36,903 nt of DNA from DYRB01 sp963802205 (GCA_963802205.1 CAWDHW010000001.1:1-36903); one strand, 5' to 3'; positions 7,597 to 15,832 are shown, counted from the stretch's first letter. A program made the numbers and translations. Notes: a model not told the origin generated them from the letters alone.

Positions 7597-9494
7597 CCCC
7601 CCTTGACCGCCTCCAAGGACTCCCAGCGGGCATAGACCTCCGCAAGCTCGGCCTCCAGGGCGGCGAGCCGGGTCTGGATGGCAGTGACCGCATCGCCCCC
7701 CTGTTGGTAGAGCCCTGGGTCAGCAAGGCGTGCGTGGAGTTGCCCCTGTTCAGTCTCCATGGCCTCGATACGCCCGGGCAAGACAGCCAGCTCGCGTTCT
7801 TCCTTGAAGCTCAGCTTGACCGGGGCGGCCTTGCGGGCCTGGGGCTTGGCCTGGGCCGGCGCCTGCGTCTGAATCGGCGCGGCGGTCAACGCCGCTGCGG
7901 CGTCGCGCTGGCGCAGCCAGTCCGTATAGCCGCCGACGTAGTCCTGCACCCGTCCCTCCCCCTCCAACACCAGGGTCCCGGTGACCACGTTGTCGAGCAG
8001 GGCGCGGTCGTGGCTCACCAGGAGGATGGTCCCCTGGAAGTCGAGCAGCAGTTCTTCCAGCAGTTCCAGGGTCTCCGCGTCGAGGTCGTTGGTGGGCTCG
8101 TCGAGCACCAGCAGATTGGCCGGACGGGTGAAGAGCTTGGCCAGGAGCAGGCGATTGCGCTCCCCGCCGGACAGGGCGCAGACCGGCTGGCGGGCCCGCT
8201 CCGGGCTGAACAGGAAGTCCTTGAGGTAGGACAGGACATGCCGCGACTGGCCGCCGACATCGACCTGGTCGCTGCCCCCGGCGACGTTGTCCTGGACGCT
8301 GCGGGTCTCGTCGAGCTGGGCGCGCAACTGGTCGAAGTAGGCAACCTGGAGGTTGGTTCCGCGGCGGATCTCCCCGGCCTGGGGGGCGAGCTCCCCCAGC
8401 AAGAGCTTTAGCAGCGTGGACTTGCCAGCCCCGTTGGGCCCGACGATGCCGATCTTGTCGCCGCGCAGGATGAGCGTGTCGAGCCCCTTGATCACAGGCT
8501 TTGCGTCCCAGGCATAGTCCACCCCCAGGGCCTCGACCACCAGTCGCCCGCTGCGCTCGGCCTCGTCCAGGCGGATGCGTGCCGTACCGCCCTGCTCGCG
8601 GCGCGCCCGACGCTCCTCGCGCAGGGATTTGAGCGCCCGCACCCGACCCTCGTTGCGAGTACGCCGCGCCTTGATCCCCTGGCGGATCCACACCTCTTCG
8701 TCGGAGAGCTTGCGGTCGAAGCGGGCGTTCGCCAGGGCCTCGGCGTTCTGACGCTCCTCGCGACGGCGCAGGTAATTGTCGTAGTCGCCCGGCCAGTCGG
8801 TGAGGGCGCCGCGGTCGAGTTCGAGGATGCGGGTGGCCAGCCGCCGCAGGAAGGAGCGGTCGTGGGTGACGAAGAGAACGGCCCCGGGGTAGTCCAGCAG
8901 GAAGGCTTCGAGCCAGTCGATGGAGGCGATGTCCAGGTGGTTGGTGGGCTCGTCGAGCAGCAGGAGGTCCGGCTCCATGACCAGGGCGCGGGCCAGCAGG
9001 ACACGCCGCTGGAGCCCGCCGGACAGCGCCGCGAAGGCGGCGGTGGGGTCGAGCCCCAGGCGCGAGACGACGCGCTCCACGCGCTGTTCCAGGTCCCAGC
9101 CCCCGGCGGCCTCCAGGTCGTGCTGGACCCGGGACAGACGTTCCAGGCCCCCGGCCTCGTCCCCGCCGGTCAGGTGGTGGCTGAGATCGAACCACTCCTG
9201 GATCAGGGCCCCGAGGGTGCCTAAGCCCCCGGCGACCACATCGAAGACGCAGCCTTCCGCCTCCTTGGGGAGTTCCTGGGTCAGGCGGGCAATGACCACC
9301 CCCTGGGGAACCCGCCGCTCGCCGCCGTCCGCCGGGACCTCGCCGCTGATGACCTTGAGCAGGGTCGATTTGCCGGTCCCGTTGCGTCCGATGAGACAGA
9401 TGCGCTCGCCGCGCTCGATGCTCAGGTCCACGCCATCGAGCAGCGGCGGGAGACCATAGGAGAGGGTGATGGCTTGCAGGGAGATCAGAGACAT
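7593..9494 (-). CDS. uup: ABC-F family ATPase, Uup type
   Basis: Soluble ABC-F ATPase with two fused nucleotide-binding domains and no membrane segments. Walker A motifs are GRNGTGKST (36-44) and GPNGAGKST (352-360). Signatures are LSGGLQRR (158-164) and LSGGERNR, and both Walker B regions read LLDEPTN(H/D)LD. The linker between domains is Arg/Glu-rich (about 245-305). The C-terminal 80-90 residues after a Pro/Ala/Gln-rich stretch form a coiled coil, the feature that separates Uup from EttA and YbiT. Uup-type proteins act at ribosomes and bind DNA or branched structures, reducing excision of transposons in E. coli. Length (633) matches the family. The gene overlaps the MEKHLA start by four bases. 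Confidence 0.93.
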   Translation of the reverse strand: MSLISLQAITLSYGLPPLLDGVDLSIERGERICLIGRNGTGKSTLLKVISGEVPADGGERRVPQGVVIARLTQELPKEAEGCVFDVVAGGLGTLGALIQEWFDLSHHLTGGDEAGGLERLSRVQHDLEAAGGWDLEQRVERVVSRLGLDPTAAFAALSGGLQRRVLLARALVMEPDLLLLDEPTNHLDIASIDWLEAFLLDYPGAVLFVTHDRSFLRRLATRILELDRGALTDWPGDYDNYLRRREERQNAEALANARFDRKLSDEEVWIRQGIKARRTRNEGRVRALKSLREERRARREQGGTARIRLDEAERSGRLVVEALGVDYAWDAKPVIKGLDTLILRGDKIGIVGPNGAGKSTLLKLLLGELAPQAGEIRRGTNLQVAYFDQLRAQLDETRSVQDNVAGGSDQVDVGGQSRHVLSYLKDFLFSPERARQPVCALSGGERNRLLLAKLFTRPANLLVLDEPTNDLDAETLELLEELLLDFQGTILLVSHDRALLDNVVTGTLVLEGEGRVQDYVGGYTDWLRQRDAAAALTAAPIQTQAPAQAKPQARKAAPVKLSFKEERELAVLPGRIEAMETEQGQLHARLADPGLYQQGGDAVTAIQTRLAALEAELAEVYARWESLEAVKGG

Positions 9495-9715
9495 GGGCTG
9501 TGCCGGGGGAATCTAAGGACTGGATGCGCTGCGGGAAGCAGAAGCGGGCGCTGGCATGCTACGTGGAAAGCCCCGACGGGGGAATGCCGGGGTATCGCGC
9601 AATCCCTCCCAAGGACCTGCCCGGATTGACCATCTTCAATGCTCGCGTCGCGAGCAGCCCCTATGCTCCCCGTCCAATCGGGCCAAGCCGCCTCACCCCA
9701 TCGAGGACTCGCTCC

Positions 9716-10684
9716 ATGTCAGAACCCATCAAAGAACCACGCCTACGCCACTTCCCCATCTCCTTCTTCGCTGTGGTGATGGGATTGGCGGGGCTGACCA
9801 TCGCCTGGGAGAAGGCCCAGGTCAGCTTTGGCCTGGGGCATGACTTCGCCATGCCCCTCTTGATCCTGACCGCGGGCGTCTTCGCCGTCCTGCTGGGGCT
9901 GTATCTGACCAAGATCGTCCGCTTCCGCACCGCTGTGACCGCAGAATTGGGCCACCCCATCCACCTCAACTTCTTCCCCACCATTTCCATCAGCCTGCTC
10001 CTGCTGGCCATCGCCACCCTGCCACACTGGCCAGGGGCCGCCGGTGTCCTGTGGGTCCTGGGCACCGGCCTGCACCTGTTCCTGACCCTCTATGTCATGG
10101 GGGTATGGATGCACCACGAGCACTTCGAGATTCACCACCTCAACCCGGCCTGGTTCATCCCGGTGGTGGGTAATGTCCTGGTCCCCATCGCCGGGGCGCA
10201 ACTGGGCTTCGTGGAGCTGTCCTGGTTTTTCTTCAGCGTGGGCATCCTGTTCTGGCTCATCCTCTTGGTCATCATCATGTACCGCACCCTCTTCCATAGC
10301 CCCCTGGCAGAGCGGTTGATGCCAACCTTCTTCATCCTCATAGCCCCGCCAGCGGTGGGCTTCCTCGCCTATGTCCAGCTCAGCGGGGGAATCGACGCCT
10401 TCGCCCGGGTCCTGTTCTACAGCGGGCTCTTCCTGACCCTGCTGCTGGCCACCCAGTTCAGACGCTTCCTGCGTCTGCCCTTCTATCTGTCGTGGTGGGC
10501 CTATTCATTCCCGTTGGCGGCTATGACCATCGCCACCCTGGCCATGTATCAGCGCACCGGGGTCCTGGCCTTCGCCGTCATCGGCTGGGTCCTGCTCACC
10601 CTGGTCAGCCTGGTGGTGATCTATCTGCTCGCCCGGACTGCCCGCGCCGTGGCGGCATCCCGAATCTGTGTGCCGGCGCACTGA
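9716..10684 (+). CDS. SLAC1/TDT-family anion channel or transporter
   Basis: Polytopic membrane protein of 322 residues with about ten hydrophobic helices, resembling the tellurite-resistance/dicarboxylate transporter (TehA, SLAC1) family. Family-like stretches are HFPISFFAVVMGLAGLTIAWEK at the N terminus, HIHLNFFPTISISLLLLA-type sequence in helix 3, and HHLNPAWFIPVVGNVLVPIAG (about 139-159). TehA-like proteins conduct small anions; the substrate cannot be read here. The ATG at 9716 is chosen because GAGGA lies eight bases upstream and the following residues match the family start. The frame opens 72 codons earlier with non-membrane, low-complexity sequence that is probably untranslated. Two small genes follow in the same direction. 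Confidence 0.88.
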   Translation: MSEPIKEPRLRHFPISFFAVVMGLAGLTIAWEKAQVSFGLGHDFAMPLLILTAGVFAVLLGLYLTKIVRFRTAVTAELGHPIHLNFFPTISISLLLLAIATLPHWPGAAGVLWVLGTGLHLFLTLYVMGVWMHHEHFEIHHLNPAWFIPVVGNVLVPIAGAQLGFVELSWFFFSVGILFWLILLVIIMYRTLFHSPLAERLMPTFFILIAPPAVGFLAYVQLSGGIDAFARVLFYSGLFLTLLLATQFRRFLRLPFYLSWWAYSFPLAAMTIATLAMYQRTGVLAFAVIGWVLLTLVSLVVIYLLARTARAVAASRICVPAH

Positions 10685-10716
10685 CGTCTACCCCCTCAGC
10701 CTGAGAACCAAAACCC

Positions 10717-11160
10717 GTGAAACAGACCCTGCTGCAAGAGAAATATCCGATCTACTGCCTGGAGATCGAGCGCTGCGAGACCAGCCACGGGGACATCGAC
10801 GCGGTCGTGGCCTACCTGCGCGGCCGCATCGAGGCCCACCACGCGGCCTGCTTCATCGCGGACTTCGACCACTATGCCCACACACGCTCCCTGCCCCAGG
10901 GGCAGATCGGCGAGGGCATCCTGGCGGCGCGCAACCTGATCTTCTGCTTCGGCATCGCCCTGCCGGACCCCCACGTCCTGGCGGTGCGCCCGCGCTCCAT
11001 CGGCATCGCGCAGACCCCGACCGGCTTCCTGATCACCTTCATGGAGGCCCCCATGCCCATCGCCAACACCGCCATGGAGGAGTGGGCCAAGGGGTTGCGT
11101 GACCGGCCCCTGTCTACCCAGCCCAACCCCGATGGAGAACCCCTATGCGCATCGGCGTGA
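10717..11160 (+). CDS. Conserved small protein of unknown function
   Basis: Soluble 147-residue protein that I do not recognise with confidence; from memory it may be the family labelled DUF6858. Notable stretches are EKYPIYCLEIERCETSH near the N terminus, CFIADFDHYAHTRSLPQG (about 45-62) with several His/Asp, and LIFCFGIALPDPHVLAVRPR. There is no signal peptide or membrane segment. It starts 32 bases after the membrane protein gene, and its last 16 bases overlap the NifX-like gene in another frame, so the three are probably co-transcribed. The Cys/His content would allow metal binding, but that is only inference. Confidence 0.75.
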   Translation: MKQTLLQEKYPIYCLEIERCETSHGDIDAVVAYLRGRIEAHHAACFIADFDHYAHTRSLPQGQIGEGILAARNLIFCFGIALPDPHVLAVRPRSIGIAQTPTGFLITFMEAPMPIANTAMEEWAKGLRDRPLSTQPNPDGEPLCASA

Positions 11161-11495
11161 CCAGCCAGAACTTCCGCACCATCACCGGCCACGCCGGGAA
11201 GACCCGCCGCTTCCTGATCTTCGAGCAGGACGCGACCGGCACCCTGCGCGAGACCGAGCGCCTGGACCTCCCCCTGGAGATGTCCCTGCACGAGTTCCGC
11301 GGTGACGACCACCCGCTCTTCACTCTCGACGCCATCATCACCGAGAGTTGCGGCGGGGGCTTCATCCAGCGCCTGGCCCGCCACGGGGTCCGGGTCATCG
11401 CCACCAGCGCCACCGATCCCCTGACCGCCGTGACCGCACTGACGTCCGGACGAGCACTGCCGGAACCCCTGCCCCATGACCATGGCCACGAATAG
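11145..11495 (+). CDS. NifX/NifB-type dinitrogenase iron-molybdenum cofactor binding domain protein
   Basis: Single-domain protein of 116 residues resembling the NifX/NafY/VnfX-type family that binds FeMo-cofactor or its precursors. The N terminus MRIGVTSQNFRTITGHAGK and the following RRFLIFEQD are typical of the fold, as is TESCGGGFIQRLARHGVRVI (about 66-85), where the family loop carries Gly and Cys. The C terminus HDHGHE is His-rich and could bind metal. It sits with a TDT-type membrane protein and an unknown small protein, not in a nif cluster, so it may be an accessory rather than a core nitrogenase maturation factor. The ATG overlaps the previous gene by 16 bases. Confidence 0.82.
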   Translation: MRIGVTSQNFRTITGHAGKTRRFLIFEQDATGTLRETERLDLPLEMSLHEFRGDDHPLFTLDAIITESCGGGFIQRLARHGVRVIATSATDPLTAVTALTSGRALPEPLPHDHGHE

Positions 11496-11544
11496 GGTCA
11501 GGATCACGGACCCGTCACTGCCATCCGCATGGATTCCCTGACCC
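11495..11544 (+). repeat. Inverted repeat downstream of the NifX-like gene
   Basis: GGGTCAGG at 11495-11502 and CCTGACCC at 11537-11544 form an eight-base inverted repeat around a 34-base loop. The repeat begins on the last base of the NifX-like gene's TAG stop codon. It could end transcription of the three-gene unit, but it lacks a U-run and the loop is long. Confidence 0.3.
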
Positions 11545-11847
11545 GTGGCCATTGACCCACGGATAGCGGCATTCGCCCCGAACCGCCGAGCCCCCACGCT
11601 CCCAGGCACCCTCTGGTTCATTGACCCGCTGGCCCCCGGGGCGATGGTAGAGGCCCGAGTCACGGGGCGCGACTTCCTCAGGTACCCACTGACCGCATAA
11701 GGGCATTGCGAATTTTGGTTTCCCGCTACGGCGGCAACCACTATTCTGCGCGCAGACGACCCCCGGCACCGGGCCGCCGGCCGTGCCACTCCCGTCACCC
11801 AACCCCATGCCAGACGCCCGCACCCACCCGTCGCCGACGAGGTACCC
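11496..11847. other. Intergenic leader before cydA
   Basis: A 352-base gap without a credible gene. It contains the inverted repeat at 11495-11544 and an imperfect palindrome TGGTT (11716-11720) with AACCA (11736-11740). The palindrome lies about 110 bases upstream of cydA and could be a regulator site. I find no clear FNR (TTGAT-N4-ATCAA) or ArcA-like box and no convincing sigma-70 promoter. The cydA ribosome site is GAGG near 11838. Confidence 0.5.
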
Positions 11848-13450
11848 ATGTTTGACAGCACCATGATCGAGCTCTCGCGGTGGCAATTCGCCTCCACCGC
11901 CCTCTATCACTTTCTCTTCGTACCCTTGACGCTCGGTATGGTCTGGATCCTGGTCATCATGGAGAGCGTCTATGTCATGACCGGGCGCCAGATCTACAAG
12001 GACATGACCAAGTTCTGGGGCAAGCTCTTCGGCATCAACTTTGCCTTGGGCGTCACCACCGGCCTGACCATGGAGTTCCAGTTCGGGACCAATTGGGCCT
12101 ACTACTCCCACTATGTCGGGGACGTCTTCGGTGCACCGCTGGCGATAGAAGGGCTCATGGCCTTCTTCCTGGAGTCCACGTTCATCGGGCTCTTTTTCCT
12201 CGGCTGGGAGCGATTGACCAAGGTCCAGCACCTCACGGTCACCTTCCTCACCGCCCTGGGTTCCAATCTCTCGGCCCTGTGGATCCTGATTGCCAACGGC
12301 TGGATGCAGAACCCGGTGGGCGCGGCGTTCAGCTATGAAACCATGCGCATGGAGATGACGAGCTTCAGCGAACTGCTCTTCAACCCGGTGGCCCAGGTCA
12401 AATTCGTGCATACGGTGGCGGCGGGCTATGTGACAGGGGCCATGTTCGTCCTGGGGATCTCCGCCTATTACATGCTCAAGGGGCGCGACCTGGCCTTTGC
12501 CAAGCGCTCCTTCTCCGTGGCGGTGGGGTTCGGGCTGGCGGCCATCCTGTCGGTCATCCTGCTCGGCGACGAGAGCGGCTACGAGGTCGGCGATGTCCAG
12601 AAGACCAAGCTCGCCGCCATCGAGGCGGAGTGGGAGACCGAACCCCCTCCGGCCGCCTTCACCCTCGTCGGATTCCCCGACAATGCCGCCCAGGAGACCC
12701 ACGGCGCGGTCAAGATCCCCTACCTGCTGGGGCTGATCGCCACCCGCTCCCTGGATACCCCGGTAACAGGGCTCAAGGACCTGATCCACCAGCACGAGCA
12801 GCGCATCCGCAGCGGCATGATCGCCTACGAGTACCTGGAGCGTCTGCGCGGGGGCAAGGATACCGACGGCAACCGCGCCATCTTCGAGGACCATAAGCAG
12901 GACCTGGGCTATGGACTCTTGCTCAAGGCCTACACCCCCAATCCGGCCCAGGCCACCGAGGAGCAGATCAAACAGGCGGCGCGGGACTCCATCCCCGAGG
13001 TGGCCCCGGTCTTCTGGGCCTTCCGCCTCATGGTCGGCGCCGGGGCCTGGATGCTGATGCTGATCCTGCTGGGCTTCTACTACAACGCCAAGCGCGTGAT
13101 CGAACAGAAGCGCTGGCTGCTGCGGCTCTTCCTCTTCAGCATTCCGGTGCCCTGGCTGGCGGTCGAGACCGGCTGGTTCGTCGCCGAATTCGGACGCCAG
13201 CCCTGGGCCGTCGGCGAGATCCTGCCGACCTCTATCGCCGCCTCCAGTCTGACCACCGAATGACCTGATCATCAGCCTCACCGGATTTTTCCTGTTCTAT
13301 AGCGTGCTCATCGGCATCTGGCTGTTCCTGATGTTCAAGTTCGCACGGCTAGGACCGAGTTCCCTGCACACCGGTCGCTATCACCACGAGGTGTCCCTGT
13401 CGGCCGGTGGCGCCACCCTGGCGACGCAACCGCAGCGCCATGCGGAATAG
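11848..13450 (+). CDS. cydA: Cytochrome bd ubiquinol oxidase subunit I, frameshifted near the C terminus
   Basis: Quinol-oxidising subunit of cytochrome bd, carrying haems b558, b595 and d. Haem ligands are visible as H21 (YHFLFVPLTLG), H188 (QVKFVHTVAAGY) and M395 (WAFRLMVGAGAW), two positions beyond E. coli H19, H186 and M393. A Q-loop follows about residue 240. The first frame stops at 13261-13263 after SSLTTE (471 residues). The lost C terminus continues in the next frame from 13262 to the TAG at 13448-13450. It encodes the last helix and the conserved KFARLGPSSLHTGRYHHE, so one extra base lies in GAATGAC at 13258-13264. It is either a sequencing error or a fresh mutation; without repair the final helix is lost. 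GAGG precedes the ATG. cydB follows 39 bases after the true stop. Confidence 0.93.
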
Positions 13451-13489
13451 CCGAACCCATCTGGAACCTATCGCACAGGTCGCAACGCC

Positions 13490-14632
13490 ATGATCATCGA
13501 CTACGAAACCCTCAAGTTCCTGTGGTGGGTGCTGGTGGGCATCCTCTTCATCGGCTTCGCCATCACCGACGGCATGGATATGGGTGTGGGCATCCTCTTG
13601 CCCTTCCTCGGCAAGAAAGATGTCGAGCGGCGCGTCATCGTCAATACCGTCGGACCCCATTGGGACGGCAATCAGGTGTGGCTCATCACCGCCGCTGGGG
13701 CCGTCTTTGCCGCATGGCCGCTGGTCTATGCCACCGCCTTCTCGGGGTTCTACTTCGCCATGCTGCTGGCGCTGTTCGGGCTCTTCTTCCGACCCGTGGG
13801 CTTCGACTACCGCAGCAAGATCGACGACCCGCGCTGGCGCAACGGCTGGGATTGGGGGCTGTTCATCGGCGGCCTGGTGCCGGCCCTGATCTTTGGGGTC
13901 GCCTTCGGCAACCTCTTGCAGGGTGTACCCTTTCATCTCGACAATATGCTGCGCCCCTGTTACACGGGGGGCTTCTTCGGGCTACTCAACCCCTTCGCCT
14001 TGCTCGCCGGTCTGGTGAGTGTGGCCATGCTCACCGCCCACGGGGCCATCTGGCTGCAACTGCGCACCGGCGAGCCCGTCGCGACCCGGGCCAAGGGTGC
14101 GGCGGGTGTCTGGGGCCTGGTGACCATCGTCGCCTTCGCCGCCGCTGGGGTCTGGTTGGTCTTCGGAGTCGAGGGCTACCGGGTGGTCTCGATGCCACCC
14201 CTGGATGCCCGGCCAAACCCGCTGACCAAGGAGGTGGTGCGGGAGGCCGGGGCCTGGCTGCTGAACTACCGCGCCTACCCCTGGACCCTGACCTTCCCGA
14301 CCCTGGGCTTTCTTGGGCTTGGCCTCGCCGTAGTGATGTCCAAGCTCGACCGGCCCGGGCTCGGACTCATCCTCAGCGCCCTGGGCATCTCCGGGATCAT
14401 CCTGACCGCGGGTGCGGCCATGTTCCCCTTCATCATGCCGTCGAGCACCAACCCCAACAGCAGCCTCATCGCATGGGACTCGGTGTCGAGCCACCTAACC
14501 CTTTCGGTCATGTTCTGGGCAGCGATGATCTTCGTGCCGCTGATCATCGGCTACACCACCTGGACCTATTCCAAGATGTGGCGGCGGGTGACTGTGGAGG
14601 AGATCAAGGCCCAGGAGCATCTGGCGTACTGA
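13490..14632 (+). CDS. cydB: Cytochrome bd ubiquinol oxidase subunit II
   Basis: Membrane partner of CydA in the bd-type terminal oxidase. The 380-residue product begins with FLWWVLVGILFIGFAITDGMD, the conserved first helix of CydB. It continues with NTVGPHWDGNQVWLITAAGA (about 52-71) and FPFIMPSSTNPNSSLIAWD near the C terminus, all hallmark stretches. Eight or nine hydrophobic helices are evident and the length matches family members of this type. It lies between cydA and cydX in the usual order. The cydDC transporter genes needed for bd assembly are not in the window. The ribosome site is weak, which suggests dependence on cydA translation. Confidence 0.96.
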   Translation: MIIDYETLKFLWWVLVGILFIGFAITDGMDMGVGILLPFLGKKDVERRVIVNTVGPHWDGNQVWLITAAGAVFAAWPLVYATAFSGFYFAMLLALFGLFFRPVGFDYRSKIDDPRWRNGWDWGLFIGGLVPALIFGVAFGNLLQGVPFHLDNMLRPCYTGGFFGLLNPFALLAGLVSVAMLTAHGAIWLQLRTGEPVATRAKGAAGVWGLVTIVAFAAAGVWLVFGVEGYRVVSMPPLDARPNPLTKEVVREAGAWLLNYRAYPWTLTFPTLGFLGLGLAVVMSKLDRPGLGLILSALGISGIILTAGAAMFPFIMPSSTNPNSSLIAWDSVSSHLTLSVMFWAAMIFVPLIIGYTTWTYSKMWRRVTVEEIKAQEHLAY

Positions 14633-14708
14633 GCCGCGGCCCACGCTGGGGCGGCGATGCCGCCCCAGCCCCCGCCCCTTGAACCCAACAATCGAGATCA
14701 CTCCAAAG

Positions 14709-14831
14709 ATGTGGTACTTCGCGTGGATCCTGGGCGTCCTACTGGCGCTGGCCTTCGGCATCATCAACGTCATGTGGTACGAGTCCGAGCAGTGCTTGGG
14801 GGATACCCAGGACGATAGACCGCCGATCTGA
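14709..14831 (+). CDS. cydX: CydX, small subunit of cytochrome bd oxidase
   Basis: A 40-residue open frame directly after cydB, starting MWYFAWILGVLLALAFGI and continuing to VMWYESE. This is the CydX/CbdX pattern: one membrane helix preceded by MWYFAWILG and followed by a conserved Trp-Tyr-Glu. CydX binds CydA and stabilises the haems. The acidic tail after the helix (DTQDDRPPI) is longer than in E. coli CydX (37 residues). Position, size and sequence agree, so this gene is well supported even though it is too short for most gene finders. There is no strong Shine-Dalgarno, only purine-rich bases about 10-15 bases upstream. Confidence 0.92.
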   Translation: MWYFAWILGVLLALAFGIINVMWYESEQCLGDTQDDRPPI

Positions 14832-15321
14832 TCATGCACCGGGGCCACGCGCCCGGCCCCTGGCCTTTCAGCCACCACCCGAATGACTTGGCGCTGTCTG
14901 CGTTGCCTGTTGGTCTTCCCGCATAGGTGCGTGGCCTGTCCGCACCCTACCGGCGGCGAGGCTCCAGCGCCGGCAAGCCGGGCGCCTACGCCGGTGCGGC
15001 ACCCAGGCCAAGAAGCACAAGGCGTCAGCATTTAACCTAGACATCGGCAATGACCTTGGCGGGGCCTCCAGGGCGTGACTCCGGGTCCCGGGGACTGGTG
15101 GGGCCTGATCTCGCCGCTCTTGGTCCGCGTGCTCCTGGTCCACGACTGAGGCATCGCTCTGATAGAACAGGACACCACCCGGCGACGTCCGGACGGCCCC
15201 GACTACGCCAGCCGGATCGGCCCCTGATTCCCGGCCCGATTCGGTGTCGAGACCACGGGGACTGACCCTGCCCAGGCACTTGACGCTGACCAGAATACGA
15301 ACTCCGACTTCCTAAAATAAA

Positions 15322-15338
15322 TTTATCGTCCCGATAAA
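15322..15338 (+). promoter_or_regulatory. Perfect 17-base palindrome, candidate operator
   Basis: TTTATCG at 15322-15328 and CGATAAA at 15332-15338 are exact reverse complements around a TCC centre. The site ends six bases before the -35 box of the sulfur globule gene promoter, which suits an activator or an upstream repressor site. I cannot assign the regulator. Confidence 0.5.
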
Positions 15339-15344
15339 AACCGC

Positions 15345-15372
15345 TTGATATATTAGTTCTCGCTGATATACT
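15345..15372 (+). promoter_or_regulatory. Strong sigma-70-type promoter of the sulfur globule protein gene
   Basis: TTGATA (15345-15350) and TATACT (15367-15372) are separated by 16 bases, each one mismatch from consensus. The surrounding sequence is markedly AT-rich in an otherwise GC-rich window. The predicted start of transcription is near 15380, giving a leader of about 55 bases. This strength fits a highly expressed structural protein. Confidence 0.65.
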
Positions 15373-15433
15373 GATCACCAGTCGCAGCAACCCTGCTCCG
15401 ACCCAACAGAATCCAAACATTAAGAGAAAAACA

Positions 15434-15832
15434 ATGAACAAGATCGTCAAGCTTGCTGCCGTCGCCTCCCTGCTCACCGTCTCCGCCTCCGCCTTCGCTT
15501 GGGGGGGTGGCCCCTTCGGCTCTTCCGACCGCGGCTATGGCAACGGCAACGGCTTCGGCGACATGATGAACGACTTCATGGGTGACGGCTTCGGTGACGG
15601 CACCGGTGACTTCAACATGAACATGAGCGGCAACGGCTCCGGCGCTGGACGCGGTTACGGTCGCGGTTACAACCGCTACCAGGGTCAGGGCTACGGCTAT
15701 GGCCAGGGTTACGGCTACCAGGGCTACGGCCCTTACGGCGCCCCCTACGGTGCGGCTCCTTATGGGGCCCCCTACGGCTACGCACCGCCTGCCCCGGTTG
15801 CCGCCACCCCGCAGGCCCCTGCCGCCCAGTAA
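15434..15832 (+). CDS. Sulfur globule envelope protein
   Basis: Secreted structural protein resembling the Sgp (CV1-CV3) proteins that coat intracellular sulfur globules in purple sulfur bacteria. The 132-residue precursor has a clear signal peptide (MNKIVKLAAVASLLTVSASA, cleavage after about residue 22, before WGGGPFG). This agrees with globules lying in invaginations of the periplasm. The mature part is Gly/Asn/Asp-rich (FGDMMNDFMGDGFGDG, DFNMNMSG), then RGYGRGY and repeated GYGYGQGYGYQGYG units, then PYGAPYG repeats and a Pro/Ala tail. There are no Cys residues in the mature protein, so sulfur is not held covalently. A strong promoter and palindrome lie upstream and a perfect terminator downstream. 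I cannot say which Sgp it corresponds to. Confidence 0.85.
   Translation: MNKIVKLAAVASLLTVSASAFAWGGGPFGSSDRGYGNGNGFGDMMNDFMGDGFGDGTGDFNMNMSGNGSGAGRGYGRGYNRYQGQGYGYGQGYGYQGYGPYGAPYGAAPYGAPYGYAPPAPVAATPQAPAAQ

Larger units (their letters stand above)
14832..15433. other. Long intergenic region with no recognisable gene
   Basis: About 600 bases between cydX and the sulfur globule gene. Close to cydX, GGGGCC (14841-14846) and GGCCCC (14855-14860) could form a weak terminator hairpin without a U-run. The middle part (about 14880-15300) is GC-rich, and short frames on both strands show no family features or start signals. It may be a decayed gene. The last 130 bases become AT-rich and hold the palindrome and promoter described separately. 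Confidence 0.5.

Noticed and set aside
11549..11625. Repeated CATTGACCC as a mobile-element end
   Set aside because: Only two short copies in a GC-rich gap, with no transposase or target duplication nearby.
13258..13264. Programmed +1 frameshift at TGAC in cydA, as in prfB
   Set aside because: The TGAC context is similar, but there is no upstream Shine-Dalgarno-like stimulator and no CTT slip codon. A simple one-base error or mutation is the better explanation.
11515..13281. A 588-codon minus-strand frame opposite cydA
   Set aside because: Antisense to a clear CydA, rich in Gly/Asp/His/Gln with no recognisable domain.
15037..15477. Minus-strand frame of 146 codons before the sulfur globule gene
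   Set aside because: It runs antisense through the promoter and the start of the sulfur globule gene, its C-terminal part is Arg/Pro/Ser-rich noise and no family feature is visible.
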